Source: Andalucia godoyi
Taxonomy: Eukaryota; Discoba; Jakobea; Jakobida; Andaluciidae
Length of the DNA: 64,000 nt
NCBI GenBank assembly: GCA_009859145.1
Contig: VRVR01000022.1
Coordinates: forward strand, 124,001 to 188,000
Direction: 5' to 3'
Of the stretch, positions 55,328-64,000 are shown one piece after another. The notes beneath the pieces are model-generated. The model did no database searches and was not told where the DNA came from. It saw only the letters and a program-made list of their open reading frames with translations. The position numbers and the translations under genes were made by a program. Positions within the stretch are counted from its first letter, which is position 1, and each line of letters starts with the position of its first letter.

Positions 55328-58312
55328 ATGGCGAGGGATGCAGCTTCTGCGGATATTGCGGAATTGCTAAAGATCCAGCCTCCGAATGTGCATTCGCGCA
55401 ATGAAGCGTATTCGCTTGGCACATACGGAAAGAAGTACGGTTGGAAAGACCACAAAAGCCCGTCTCGTCGATACTTTGTGCTCTATCCGAACGAAATCGC
55501 ATATTTTGCGTCGGAAAAGGATGTTTCAGCAGGGAAATCGGGGAAGGAGTCAAAGGCCAAAGGCTCAATTCCTCTCGAATTATTTGGGACATGCTTCAAG
55601 GTGAATGCTGACGAGCCTGTTGCTGTAGACACCTTTCAGAATGCGGCTTCGGCTCGATCAATCCGTACTCCCCAGATTGGAATCCGTGTTCGCGTTCCTT
55701 CGGTCAAGCGCACGTTTTACATTTTCCTCGAGTCTGTCCAAGAAAGAGAGGCGTGGTTTGTTGCAGTTCAGTTCAATCTCGAATGGCTGCGATTTCAGAC
55801 GAAAGATTTTGTAGACCGCGCCCTTGATCAGTACGTTTCGGACCCGTCCGTTTCTGCAAAGGAAGCAAAGATTGCAAAAGTCAAGCTTCGATACAGGTTT
55901 CGAATACGTCCCGATGAGACCGATCCGCGTGCTGCGTACATTGCGCAGAAGAAGCTGCTTCTCGGAGAGTACGATCACTTTCGAGCAATGGTTGTATCTG
56001 TACAGGATTTGGATGCGGACATGTATCTCGCCGGAGGTTCGACGTTCCTGTTCGATATTGTTTCGACCACTACTCAGTCGCACGATGTAGTGCAGTGGTT
56101 TTTAGAGCACTTTCACGTCAGTGTTAACCAGCCTCATTTGACGACCAAGGACACTCCCTTGCTCAAGGCTGTTCAACTGGGCAACGTGGATACAGTCCGC
56201 GTGTTGCTAGACTACGGCGCAGATCGCGCGTTGACGAATATTTATGGAGAATCTGCCGCTTCAGAGTCTTTGGGTGACGAGCTGCTGAGAAATCTGCTGC
56301 GTCAGTACACTCCTGCTGTCAAACCGTCAGGGTCTCTTTCTTCAAGGCCTAAGAAGGAGGCTGCTCCAGTCGACAATGCCAAACAACCAGCAATCTCGCC
56401 CGCGCGACCAGCCAACGTGATTGACAGGGTTCCTCACAGGCTGGTTTCCGAGCAGGACCTAATCTCTCGAATAGATCACATTGTTGACTTTTTTATTGAT
56501 TCCTGTGAAGACAAGATGGCGCGGGATGGATTTCGAGATGCAAGCGCAATCCAATTGCTGACTTCGATCTGCTACCGTTCCAAATCTGTGGACTCGAAAG
56601 TGATCTCGGTAGTTATGTCGCACTTGGCACGAATTGTGGATGTTGCACCGCTTGATTTTCTTTCTTCCGAGGCTGTGCACGAGCCGCTGTCGAAGACCCT
56701 GTTCCATCTCATATCGAGTACCTCTTTTCGCGCATCGTTTCCCGCTGACCTGAGCCAGCTGCTGTCGTCGTTCGCAACAAGGTTGTATAAGGACCAAAGC
56801 TTGCTTGTCGTGCTCATGGCAAGTGACCATCGGTCACCGAATGCGTTCCCATTGTTTACAGGCCTGGTTCGTCTGTTCAACCAGCCCAACATCTTCTTTT
56901 CGACCACGTACTTTGAGCGACTCACCTCTAGTTTTGAAAGAATCCTCGCTCTTCCGCAGCGCATGGTGTCCGAATTTGTCGTTCACGAAACGCAGTTTTC
57001 AGAGATCACTGTCTCGCATCTGGAATCATTTCTGCAGCGCCTGACTGCACAGAAGTTTGTCAACGTGACCAAAGAAGACGACGCGTTCAGGACTGCCTTT
57101 TTCAATTACTTGCGGTTCCTCGATAAGCTGTTCTTCAGAGGCCACAATCTCCTCCTGCTGCAGCTGCGGGAAGCTGTTGTGCAGTGCCTCATGACCGCCT
57201 TTTCCTTCCTTCGCGACATTGTCAGAAACAATGCGTTGGACGCCGAGAGTGTCCATCTGTTAGAGCACTCGATCCGTTTTCTCTGCGAAATTGCGATATG
57301 TATTGAGTCGAATCCTTTTCTCGAACTCTTTGCAGAGGTCCTTTTTGGCTCACGAAATGACCAGGAAAATTGTGTTTTCTTTTGCTTGTCTTCTGGCCCG
57401 GAGCCACTGTGTCTTGCTGCTCTTGATCTTCTGCACGTCTTCGTGGACCGTGCGTCCGATGTGGTTTTGGACCTCCTCATTGGCCGATTCTTTGTGGATG
57501 TTCCGTTTCTTGTAGGCGGGACTTCCCAAGCAGACCTGTTTTCAATCGCAAACACTGCAGCGTGGGAATCTGCATTTCCGTGTGTTTTTGACGAGCCCGA
57601 CGGGCTGGGACAGTATGAAATCGACACTCGGCTGAAGGTAATTGAGTATTGCAAAGCTCTCAGTGTCATTCAAACACAATCTGTTGATCGGGGCCGAATG
57701 ACGTCTAGACACCGCGCTTCGCTGCACCGGTCGTCCTTTGCCGTACCGTCTGCCGACCTGTGCTTTTTCAAGATGTCCGACAAGGTGTCGACCGGAAAGA
57801 TGTGTCCTTTGTTGGCTCATTTATTTGGACGCCTGCAGTCGTTTGTTGTCAACACTCCAGTCATCAACATTCGGTTGACTGGCATTATCTCACAACTTGC
57901 AATGATCCCGTATCCTCCTCTTGTGGGATTTCTGCTTGCTTGCAAGCTGAAGCTGTCCGACGAGTGGAAATCCCTCTACTCCATCATCAGCGGCCTTACA
58001 AAGCACTTTCAGTCCGACAGTCGGTTTTCCGAGGCAAGGACGAAACTGCCTTTGATGTTTGGTGCTCTCGGCATCGACTCGAGGCACACTGCAGATCCGA
58101 CTTCTCCGCAGTCGAGCTACGATACACTCATTGACGATGTCCCCGAGAGCGCAAGCCTCAATCCGGAGGACGCCCTGTATCAAAAGTCGTTTTTCGTGCA
58201 GCTGTCCATCCTACTGGAATTCCGCAGAGAACTGCTGTCCGTTCTGAATTCCTGGCACGAGATCGACATTTGGCAAACCCAGTTGAATGCCATGTCAACA
58301 AAGTACCAGTGA
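55328..58312 (+). CDS. PH-ankyrin protein 2 with long C-terminal helical region
   Basis: 994 aa. PH-like domain at residues ~35-165 (KYGWKDHKSPSRRYFVLYPNEIAYFAS, KGSIPLELFGTCFKVN, GIRVRVPSVKRTFYIFLE); ankyrin repeats at ~240-340 (DTPLLKAVQLGNVDTVRVLLDYGAD, NIYGESAASES). A linker (~340-375) leads to ~600 residues of predicted helices of ARM/HEAT-like character with no known signature. It is about 40% alike to PH-ankyrin 1 by eye over the first 340 residues. Likely a membrane-recruited scaffold; function unknown. Confidence 0.82.
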   Translation: MARDAASADIAELLKIQPPNVHSRNEAYSLGTYGKKYGWKDHKSPSRRYFVLYPNEIAYFASEKDVSAGKSGKESKAKGSIPLELFGTCFKVNADEPVAVDTFQNAASARSIRTPQIGIRVRVPSVKRTFYIFLESVQEREAWFVAVQFNLEWLRFQTKDFVDRALDQYVSDPSVSAKEAKIAKVKLRYRFRIRPDETDPRAAYIAQKKLLLGEYDHFRAMVVSVQDLDADMYLAGGSTFLFDIVSTTTQSHDVVQWFLEHFHVSVNQPHLTTKDTPLLKAVQLGNVDTVRVLLDYGADRALTNIYGESAASESLGDELLRNLLRQYTPAVKPSGSLSSRPKKEAAPVDNAKQPAISPARPANVIDRVPHRLVSEQDLISRIDHIVDFFIDSCEDKMARDGFRDASAIQLLTSICYRSKSVDSKVISVVMSHLARIVDVAPLDFLSSEAVHEPLSKTLFHLISSTSFRASFPADLSQLLSSFATRLYKDQSLLVVLMASDHRSPNAFPLFTGLVRLFNQPNIFFSTTYFERLTSSFERILALPQRMVSEFVVHETQFSEITVSHLESFLQRLTAQKFVNVTKEDDAFRTAFFNYLRFLDKLFFRGHNLLLLQLREAVVQCLMTAFSFLRDIVRNNALDAESVHLLEHSIRFLCEIAICIESNPFLELFAEVLFGSRNDQENCVFFCLSSGPEPLCLAALDLLHVFVDRASDVVLDLLIGRFFVDVPFLVGGTSQADLFSIANTAAWESAFPCVFDEPDGLGQYEIDTRLKVIEYCKALSVIQTQSVDRGRMTSRHRASLHRSSFAVPSADLCFFKMSDKVSTGKMCPLLAHLFGRLQSFVVNTPVINIRLTGIISQLAMIPYPPLVGFLLACKLKLSDEWKSLYSIISGLTKHFQSDSRFSEARTKLPLMFGALGIDSRHTADPTSPQSSYDTLIDDVPESASLNPEDALYQKSFFVQLSILLEFRRELLSVLNSWHEIDIWQTQLNAMSTKYQ

Positions 58313-58381
58313 GGGTGGTGTTTTTTTTTTTTTTTTTGGCGATTACGATGAGCACATTGCATTTTTCTTTCAGGGAGTGCG

Positions 58382-59179
58382 TTACGCACGGACCAGTCTC
58401 CACCACTCCAGCACTTGTCCTTCGTCCTCCGAGGGGCGAAGAAGAGAAAACGCTGCTTCCCCTATACTTTGCATTTGTGGATTGGGGTACGGACGTCCGT
58501 GTTTCTCAAAGTTGGCACGAACGATCTGCTTACGAGGATCGTTCATTTCGATTTCCCTCTTCACAAACGACTCTTTCGGTTGTAAAAGCACGTAAATGAC
58601 GGACTCCTCTCCAAATGCGTGTCTTGCATGCGTTGGTGGATAGACAGGTGAAGAGGCAAAGACGTTTGCAAAAAAGGTGAATTGCCCAAACGACAACATC
58701 CAGGTCGTTGGTGAGGTGAGACCGTTTGCTAAATTCCGCATGCAATTAAACGAGGGACCGCACGGGTCGTGATCACAGAGTAAAGTCAAGAATTCCACAA
58801 CGCTTTTCTGAAACACCGACGCGGATGAGACGAAATCCGGGTTCGAAAGCTCGATCACAATCGCATCGACGGACAGCGGGTCCTGAGCAAGCTCTTGCAA
58901 AGCCTCCTTGAAAGAAGGAAGAACGTAATTCACCACACAATCCTTCAAAGACGCATGCTTCGGACACTCTGCACAGCACAGAACCTTGTGTGCGGTTCTT
59001 GCGAAAATGCAATGCGTGGTTGCGATCACGCGTTCGCGGAAGCGTCGCAGGACTCTTCTCTTGGAACCGCTCGCGAAAGTACTTCCAATTCCATCTCGCT
59101 TCAGGAACCCTCCAATTCCAAGAGGAACCGCAACCAGAAGAACAGTCCAAAGCATCGTCCATAACTGCTCATTCACCAT
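58382..59179 (-). CDS. YqcI/YcgG-like protein with N-terminal membrane anchor
   Basis: 265 aa from the ATG at 59179; the longer frame is encoded by an ACGA microsatellite. An N-terminal hydrophobic span (LWTMLWTVLLVAVPLGIGGFL) is followed by the domain. Blocks such as TTWMLSFGQFTFFANVFASS, PVYPPTHARHAF, VIYVLLQPKESF and the C-terminal PNPQ...EWWRL resemble the YqcI/YcgG family, mainly known from bacteria and fungi and of unknown function. It converges with PH-ankyrin 2, only 69 bp between stops. Confidence 0.5.
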   Translation of the reverse strand: MVNEQLWTMLWTVLLVAVPLGIGGFLKRDGIGSTFASGSKRRVLRRFRERVIATTHCIFARTAHKVLCCAECPKHASLKDCVVNYVLPSFKEALQELAQDPLSVDAIVIELSNPDFVSSASVFQKSVVEFLTLLCDHDPCGPSFNCMRNLANGLTSPTTWMLSFGQFTFFANVFASSPVYPPTHARHAFGEESVIYVLLQPKESFVKREIEMNDPRKQIVRANFEKHGRPYPNPQMQSIGEAAFSLLRPSEDEGQVLEWWRLVRA

Positions 59180-59180
59180 T

Positions 59181-59206
59181 ACGAACGAACGAACGAACGA
59201 ACGAAC
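59181..59206. repeat. (ACGA)n tetranucleotide repeat
   Basis: Six ACGA units directly before the YqcI/YcgG-like start codon; they explain the spurious RSFVRSFV extension. Confidence 0.95.
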
Positions 59207-59275
59207 CACACAAATCCGTCAAAGATCCCGAAACCATAATCGTTGCGCAGCTGCAGAAAACCCAAAAACAAAAGG

Positions 59276-59299
59276 AGAGAGAGAGAGAGAGAGAGAGAG
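59276..59299. repeat. (GA)n microsatellite
   Basis: Twelve GA units. Confidence 0.95.
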
Positions 59300-59480
59300 C
59301 AACTCTTCAATGCACGGGAACGGAAACGAGTTGAGCCTATCGGTAGCATCACATACAGCAAAGTCAAAGACAGAGGAAGCATATTTGGGGAAAACTCCAA
59401 TTTTTCAATTTGGATTTGGATTTGGATGTGGATTGATGAGATAATGGCTGACACATCCCCAACCCAACTGGCAACCGTCC

Positions 59481-61115
59481 ATGTGCGGAATAGCAGCTGT
59501 GATTCGACTGAGGCACGGAACGAAATGCAACTTGGAATGTTCGACGCTTCCAGAACGCTGTGTGGCGGACAGTCATATTCAAGAGATGATTGGTCCTCGA
59601 GGAACGGATTGCTTTTCAAAGTTTTCGCACAACCGCTCTTCTTTCCAAAACGCAAGCTTCACGTCGATTGACCTGTACGGTGCGTTGTTGAGCCTACGAG
59701 GACCACTGACTCCGATTCCTGTGCACGTTGGAGACGACTATACATTGCTTTGGAACGGAGAAGTGTTCCGCGGTGTGGAGGTTCAAAAGACGGAGAATGA
59801 CACGGTGTTACTTGCCGCAGCGCTCGCGAATGCAATGCAATCCTCGAATCCAGACGAGACTTCGATCTTGATGAATGTATTCTCGACGATCGAAGGTCCG
59901 TTTGCATTCGTCTTCTTGAATCGCAAGACTGGCACTGTTTGCTTCGGAAGAGATCCGCTCGGTCGCAGAAGCCTGACCTTTGGATACGACCCGTCGTCTG
60001 GACTGCTTGCTATCAGTTCCGTGTCGCTCCACATAGAATCTCCCTTTTTTGAATTTCCAGTTGGTGTTCTTGGTGTTATTCCAGGTAATTCTTCCACTGT
60101 TAACCTTGTCCCTCGACTTGCCTATGCCCCGACACTTGCTCTGCTGCCCGCATCCGCCCCGGCCTTGTCTGCGCTGTCTACTATACTGTTTGATTCTGTG
60201 AAGCGTCGAATTGAGAACATTCCCAAACCACCATTGTACTCTTCCTTTTCGCCATGCCGCGTTGCAATCTTGTTTAGCGGGGGAATTGACTGCACTGTTC
60301 TTGCACTGCTTGTGCATCAGTGTCTGGACGACGCAGATGGCATTGATTTGCTCAATGTCAGCTTTTCTGAGCCGTGCTTTGATGCTGCGCCCGATCGACA
60401 GACCGCCGTAGAATCGATGCAAGAACTTCAGTCTGTGGCCCCAAACAGATCATTTCGATTGATCCGCGTGAACGTGTCGAGGACAGACCTGTCGCAGCAT
60501 ACCAAGCGCGTTTTTGACTTGATTTCTCCTCGTCACACGCTGTTGGATTTCAATCTGGCGACTGCATTGTACTTTGCCGCACGGGGAGAAGGTATTGGAG
60601 ATTCCGGACTGGCCGTCAAGACGAGCGCTCGAGTCCTCATCTCCGGTTTGGGCGCAGATGAACTGTTTGGCGGCTACGGGAGGCACAGAAAGGCGTTTGT
60701 ACGAGGTGGCGAAGAGCTGCTCAGAAAGGAGATGGAAATGGACATGTGTCGCTTGTGGATTCGGAATCTAGGACGAGATGACCGTATCATGTCTGAGCAT
60801 GCAAAGGAAGTTCGATTTCCATTCTTGGATTTGGACGTTATCGCGACTTGCAGACGCATTCCGCTTCATGAAATCTGTGACATGACCATGAAACCGGGAT
60901 TTGGAGACAAGATGATACTGCGCAAGTTCGCAGAGCAACTTGGGTTGGCGAAGTCCGCGCGACTTGTGAAGCGCGCCCTTCAGTTTGGCTCTCGCATATC
61001 TAAAGTGTCGCATCCGAAAGCAGAGGGCGATTACCTCGTTCAGCTCACAGCGGATGGACTGTCGACTGTGGTTACGAACGTTCGTCGAAGAGATGACGAT
61101 GATGCTGACGGATGA
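59481..61115 (+). CDS. ASNSD1: Asparagine synthetase domain-containing protein (ASNSD1)
   Basis: 544 aa. MCGIAAVIRL keeps the N-terminal Cys nucleophile of class II glutamine amidotransferases; IGPRGTDCFSK, LLWNGEVFRG and GRDPLGRRSL complete that domain (1-215). The PP-loop ATP-binding motif is LFSGGIDCTVLALL at ~262, then RVLISGLGADELFGGYGRHRKAF and RFPFLDLDV in the synthetase domain. The R-H-K-A-F and length match ASNSD1 rather than true ASNS. No confirmed reaction is known for the family. It converges with the SET-domain gene (83 bp). Confidence 0.92.
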   Translation: MCGIAAVIRLRHGTKCNLECSTLPERCVADSHIQEMIGPRGTDCFSKFSHNRSSFQNASFTSIDLYGALLSLRGPLTPIPVHVGDDYTLLWNGEVFRGVEVQKTENDTVLLAAALANAMQSSNPDETSILMNVFSTIEGPFAFVFLNRKTGTVCFGRDPLGRRSLTFGYDPSSGLLAISSVSLHIESPFFEFPVGVLGVIPGNSSTVNLVPRLAYAPTLALLPASAPALSALSTILFDSVKRRIENIPKPPLYSSFSPCRVAILFSGGIDCTVLALLVHQCLDDADGIDLLNVSFSEPCFDAAPDRQTAVESMQELQSVAPNRSFRLIRVNVSRTDLSQHTKRVFDLISPRHTLLDFNLATALYFAARGEGIGDSGLAVKTSARVLISGLGADELFGGYGRHRKAFVRGGEELLRKEMEMDMCRLWIRNLGRDDRIMSEHAKEVRFPFLDLDVIATCRRIPLHEICDMTMKPGFGDKMILRKFAEQLGLAKSARLVKRALQFGSRISKVSHPKAEGDYLVQLTADGLSTVVTNVRRRDDDDADG

Positions 61116-61198
61116 TGAGGGCATGCCATGAATTGAATGTATACTCGAGCATTCGTGTGCGTGCCCAGGAAAAAGGCTGCTGAAAAAAAACAGTCTGC

Positions 61199-62212
61199 TT
61201 ACCGGTTGCCTTTTTCACGGATGCACTGCTGCCCTTTGTCCTGCGGCGTGCACTCCTGACAAACAAATCCATAGTTGACCTCCAAGAAGGCTGGTCGATG
61301 TGCTTGGGTTTCGTCCATGTAGTCAATCGTGATTTCCGTGTCAGGATCAATATCCCGCGTTGCCTTCACAGCAACCATGCTCCCCAAGTCTGGATTGAAT
61401 TCCAGAGTTGCCGATGGGTTGCACGAATGGTTCAAGTAAGATGTCATTGCATACAACGCCGACCCAATGCGCACTCTTCCAACTGCATTCGCTGCCCCAT
61501 TTTGCATAATAGGAACGTTGTACGAAACCGAGACGGCATTCAAGTTGAGCGTAGTCATCATTCGGCAGTACCAGTCGAGCGTAAATGCCTCTTTCGCTTC
61601 TTGGAACAATGAAGTGAGATCGTTATGCAATCCTCGTTTTTCCAGTTTTCCGAGGAAAGTCTCTGATTTCCCGAACAAATCCTTGTAAAATCGAGCAAAA
61701 TCTGCAGAAAATGCTGTCCGTTGTGCTTCATGCAGGTTGGCGTACACAAGATTAGAGACCGGAGCGGCCTGCCATGCTCCTGCAAGACGAGTGCTTCCGT
61801 TCCCAACCGGAGATCCCTGCTGCACGTCACATTTCGATTTTGAATCTTTTAGAACGTCGCGAATCATGTGGAATGCAATATTCTTGGCGAGAACGGGGAA
61901 CAATCGTCCTCTTTTTCGAGCAATCGCTTCCGTTTCATGCGACAAAGGAACCTGTAAACCATAATACTTCTTCCAATCTGCCTGCAAACGACCCTCAAGC
62001 GACCCCGACCCACACGGCCCCTGGTTTGCACACGCCGGACAAGTGCTCCGCGAAAGCTGGAGAACACGCATGCAACCAGCGCACGCAAACGTTGGGTCTA
62101 CAACCGCAGATACAAATGGCTGTTCTCCCCAAATCAAGCTGCCTTTTCGCACAAACTCGGTAGTAAAAACTCCTCGACCACGACTCGCTGTGCTCTGAAC
62201 ACTGACGACCAT
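61199..62212 (-). CDS. SET-domain protein, SMYD-like
   Basis: 337 aa from the ATG at 62212 (an upstream GTG is the only extension). RGRGVFTTEFVRKGSLIW opens the SET domain; a Cys-rich insert follows (CAGCMRVL, CPACANQGPC). The C-terminal part has LNHSCNPSATLEF (SAM-binding NHSCxPN), VAVKATRDIDPDTEITIDYMDE (catalytic Tyr) and a post-SET Cys pair FVCQECTP. This split-SET layout with an insert is that of SMYD/SET5-type lysine methyltransferases. The Cys insert lacks a full MYND pattern. Substrate unknown. Confidence 0.82.
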   Translation of the reverse strand: MVVSVQSTASRGRGVFTTEFVRKGSLIWGEQPFVSAVVDPTFACAGCMRVLQLSRSTCPACANQGPCGSGSLEGRLQADWKKYYGLQVPLSHETEAIARKRGRLFPVLAKNIAFHMIRDVLKDSKSKCDVQQGSPVGNGSTRLAGAWQAAPVSNLVYANLHEAQRTAFSADFARFYKDLFGKSETFLGKLEKRGLHNDLTSLFQEAKEAFTLDWYCRMMTTLNLNAVSVSYNVPIMQNGAANAVGRVRIGSALYAMTSYLNHSCNPSATLEFNPDLGSMVAVKATRDIDPDTEITIDYMDETQAHRPAFLEVNYGFVCQECTPQDKGQQCIREKGNR

Positions 62213-62496
62213 TTCCTTCTCCCTCGTTCCCCCTCGATTCAACGTGGCCACACACTCTACACCATCTCCTGTGTGTTTTCACGCTTGGCAGTTTTGCACG
62301 AAAAGCAGATGAAATTATTCGGACCACCCGCAATCGTCATCCGTCGACATTTGAGTAAGTTGATGCAAAGCCTTTTCTGGCCTTTTCCCGCCGCCACTTT
62401 GAGACGAAAGACGGAGTTACGTTTACCGGTCTTCTTCTTTTCACAAATCTCTTTCAAAAAATACACACATACGCGCGCGCGAGAGAGAGAGAGAGA

Positions 62497-63816
62497 ATGA
62501 ACTTTAGTGACCCGGTCAAGTTTTCTGGAAAATCCGTCAGTTTTTCGGCGGATGGTGAGTATGTGGCGTTTTCGCATGGTCCAGAAGTGGCTGTTCGTGA
62601 AACAACTACGTTTTCACAGAATCGACGCTTTGCATGCGAGGACATTGTTGACTATGTGGAGTGGTCTTCTGACTCGACGCTGCTGCTTTGCGTGTCAGTG
62701 AAGCGCGGTGTGATTATGGTGTTCAATCCATCGGATCCTTCGTTTCGGTGCAGAATTGATGAAGGAACACTTGGAGTAGAGTCTGCGACGTTTTCCAAGG
62801 ACTCGCGACACGTCCTCGTAACCTCTGAGATGGGTGTTCGCATCGGGGTTTGGTCTCTGGTGGATGGTTCTTGCACGGTGCTATCAAGCGGAAAAGCAGT
62901 GCCGAAAAACCGAAATATTGCAGTGTCTCCAGACGGAAAGTTTCTTGCCTCGCTTGCGCGCAGAGATTGCAAGGATTATGTGGCCATGCTTGCTTGCGGA
63001 TCCTGGCAGCTTCTATCGAGCTTTGAAGTTTCGGAAACAAAGGACGCTGCGGGGATTGCATGGAGTCCTAACCGGTCTCTTCTTGCGGTCTGGGACTCGC
63101 TTCTTGAATACAAGATTGCTGTGTACAGAATGGACGGACATCTGGTTGCGTCGTTCAGAGCATATGAAGATGGTCTGGGAATCCGCTGTGTGGAATGGGC
63201 TCCTTCGGGACAGATGCTGGCGGTTGGATCATATGACAACAGCGTACGCTTGTTGAACCACATGACGTTTCGCACCATGGTGGAGTATCAGCATCGGACT
63301 CTTCATACGGACCTTTCCAGAGTATTTATCTTTAGAGAGACAGAAGGACCAAGATACGACGTCACAACGTCAGACGATGGGGACAATCACTCGCTGAGCG
63401 ACATGCCGGCCCTGTTTGGACAGCCGGACTCGCCAAATCCAAAGATTGGTGTATCACGGATTGCGTTTTCACGAGATTCGCGATATCTGGCTTCAAAGTC
63501 AGACTCGTTTCCGAATACCGTGTGGATCTGGGATAACGCGAAGCTCAAGCTGCTGGCCGTATTGATCCACACTGATCCCGTTCGGACGTTTTCGTGGCAT
63601 CCGGTTCAATCGATGCTCGCGGTTGCGTGCGCCAATCTCAACATCTACCTGTGGACTCCAGAGGGTGCATCGTGCGCGCAAACTCCAGCGCAAACTCCAC
63701 TTTCTGTTCTGGAGTGGTCGCCTCTCGGAAATGCTCTTGCGGTAGGCGAGCGCACACAGCTCAGCATGTGCTACTTCTCGGACCAAACTGGAAACGGCGA
63801 CGATCCCGAGAGTTGA
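62497..63816 (+). CDS. WRAP73: WRAP73 (WDR8) centrosomal WD40 protein
   Basis: 439 aa. It begins MNFSDPVKFSGKSVSFSADGEYVAF as animal WRAP73 begins MNFSE; DYVEWSSD, KRGVIMVF, CRIDEGTLGV, RIGVWSLVDG, ARRDCKDYVAML, SWQLLSSFE, AVWDSLLEYKIAVYRMDG, GIRCVEWAPSGQMLAVGSYDNSVRLLNH follow in order. WRAP73 binds SSX2IP at the centrosome and acts in spindle anchoring and ciliogenesis. It diverges from the SET-domain gene; a purine GA leader precedes the ATG. Confidence 0.94.
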   Translation: MNFSDPVKFSGKSVSFSADGEYVAFSHGPEVAVRETTTFSQNRRFACEDIVDYVEWSSDSTLLLCVSVKRGVIMVFNPSDPSFRCRIDEGTLGVESATFSKDSRHVLVTSEMGVRIGVWSLVDGSCTVLSSGKAVPKNRNIAVSPDGKFLASLARRDCKDYVAMLACGSWQLLSSFEVSETKDAAGIAWSPNRSLLAVWDSLLEYKIAVYRMDGHLVASFRAYEDGLGIRCVEWAPSGQMLAVGSYDNSVRLLNHMTFRTMVEYQHRTLHTDLSRVFIFRETEGPRYDVTTSDDGDNHSLSDMPALFGQPDSPNPKIGVSRIAFSRDSRYLASKSDSFPNTVWIWDNAKLKLLAVLIHTDPVRTFSWHPVQSMLAVACANLNIYLWTPEGASCAQTPAQTPLSVLEWSPLGNALAVGERTQLSMCYFSDQTGNGDDPES

Positions 63817-64000
63817 GGACTGCACCTTTTTCCGTTCCTCCATCATCCGCACTTCATGTTTCTCACCTCATGAGCCTCAAAGAGGAGATCCTTCGTATCC
63901 AAACGTAAAACAGGAAGACGTAAGACATTAGACGTCGTATGGCATCTCGCATCGTATCCGGCGAGCTATGAATCCGAATCCGGGCTGCTTAGATGCCGTT
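63817..64000. other. 3' flank to window edge
   Basis: 184 bp after WRAP73 with no recognisable gene. Confidence 0.4.

Larger units (their letters stand above)
59180..59480. promoter_or_regulatory. Divergent region between YqcI-like gene and ASNSD1
   Basis: 301 bp with the ACGA repeat at one end, a (GA)n run at 59276-59299 and a TTTGGATTTGGATTTGGATG repeat near 59409. No gene seen. Confidence 0.45.

Overview
The window is nuclear DNA of a unicellular, flagellated eukaryote with a compact, intron-poor genome. Evidence: tyrosine tRNA genes with short anticodon-loop introns, a Pol III-type 5S rRNA gene, GT-AG introns of about 60-150 bp in a few genes, and many strictly eukaryotic proteins (PAF1, COG8, CLEC16A, NUP35, ACTR10, RNF123). 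There are several ciliary or centrosomal proteins: CFAP52, a CFAP184-like protein, LRRC45, a CSPP1-like protein and WRAP73. The standard genetic code fits every gene. I cannot place the lineage from the sequence alone; a free-living flagellate protist is the safest description.

Layout. 1-8.5 kb: the end of a DNL zinc-finger gene, a DUF726-like hydrolase, then LRRC45 and RNF123, which diverge from one 0.33-kb region and hold five of the seven introns I could place. 8.5-22.6 kb: CFAP52, ESF2/ABT1, a large CSPP1-like repeat protein, NATD1, a CFAP184-like protein and an unknown polytopic membrane protein. 22.6-29.5 kb: two tandem tRNA-Tyr genes, NUP35, an SDR enzyme, a Vps62/PLC-like protein and a small membrane protein. 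29.7-40.9 kb: CLEC16A, a solitary 5S rRNA gene, COG8, a cathepsin B-like protease with one intron, a RING-CH ligase and RBM34/NOP12. 42-52.7 kb: an LRR protein, a WD40-like protein, a DHHC palmitoyltransferase, pyridoxal kinase, a secreted unknown, PAF1 and ACTR10. 53-63.8 kb: two tandem PH-ankyrin paralogues, a YqcI/YcgG-like protein, ASNSD1, a SET-domain protein and WRAP73.

The genes do not form operons; they are unrelated housekeeping and ciliary genes packed 20-600 bp apart, often convergent or divergent. The longest intergenic stretches are mostly filled by a dispersed mobile-element family. It has six copies in two subfamilies (A: four, B: two) that share one terminus (CGCCTACATTRTACAC) and end in CAGCGG. 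A copies carry a fossil reading frame resembling the N-terminus of Fanzor/TnpB proteins, plus a subterminal hairpin. This looks like a non-autonomous derivative of a Fanzor-bearing (IS607-like) element and is the most novel item in the window.
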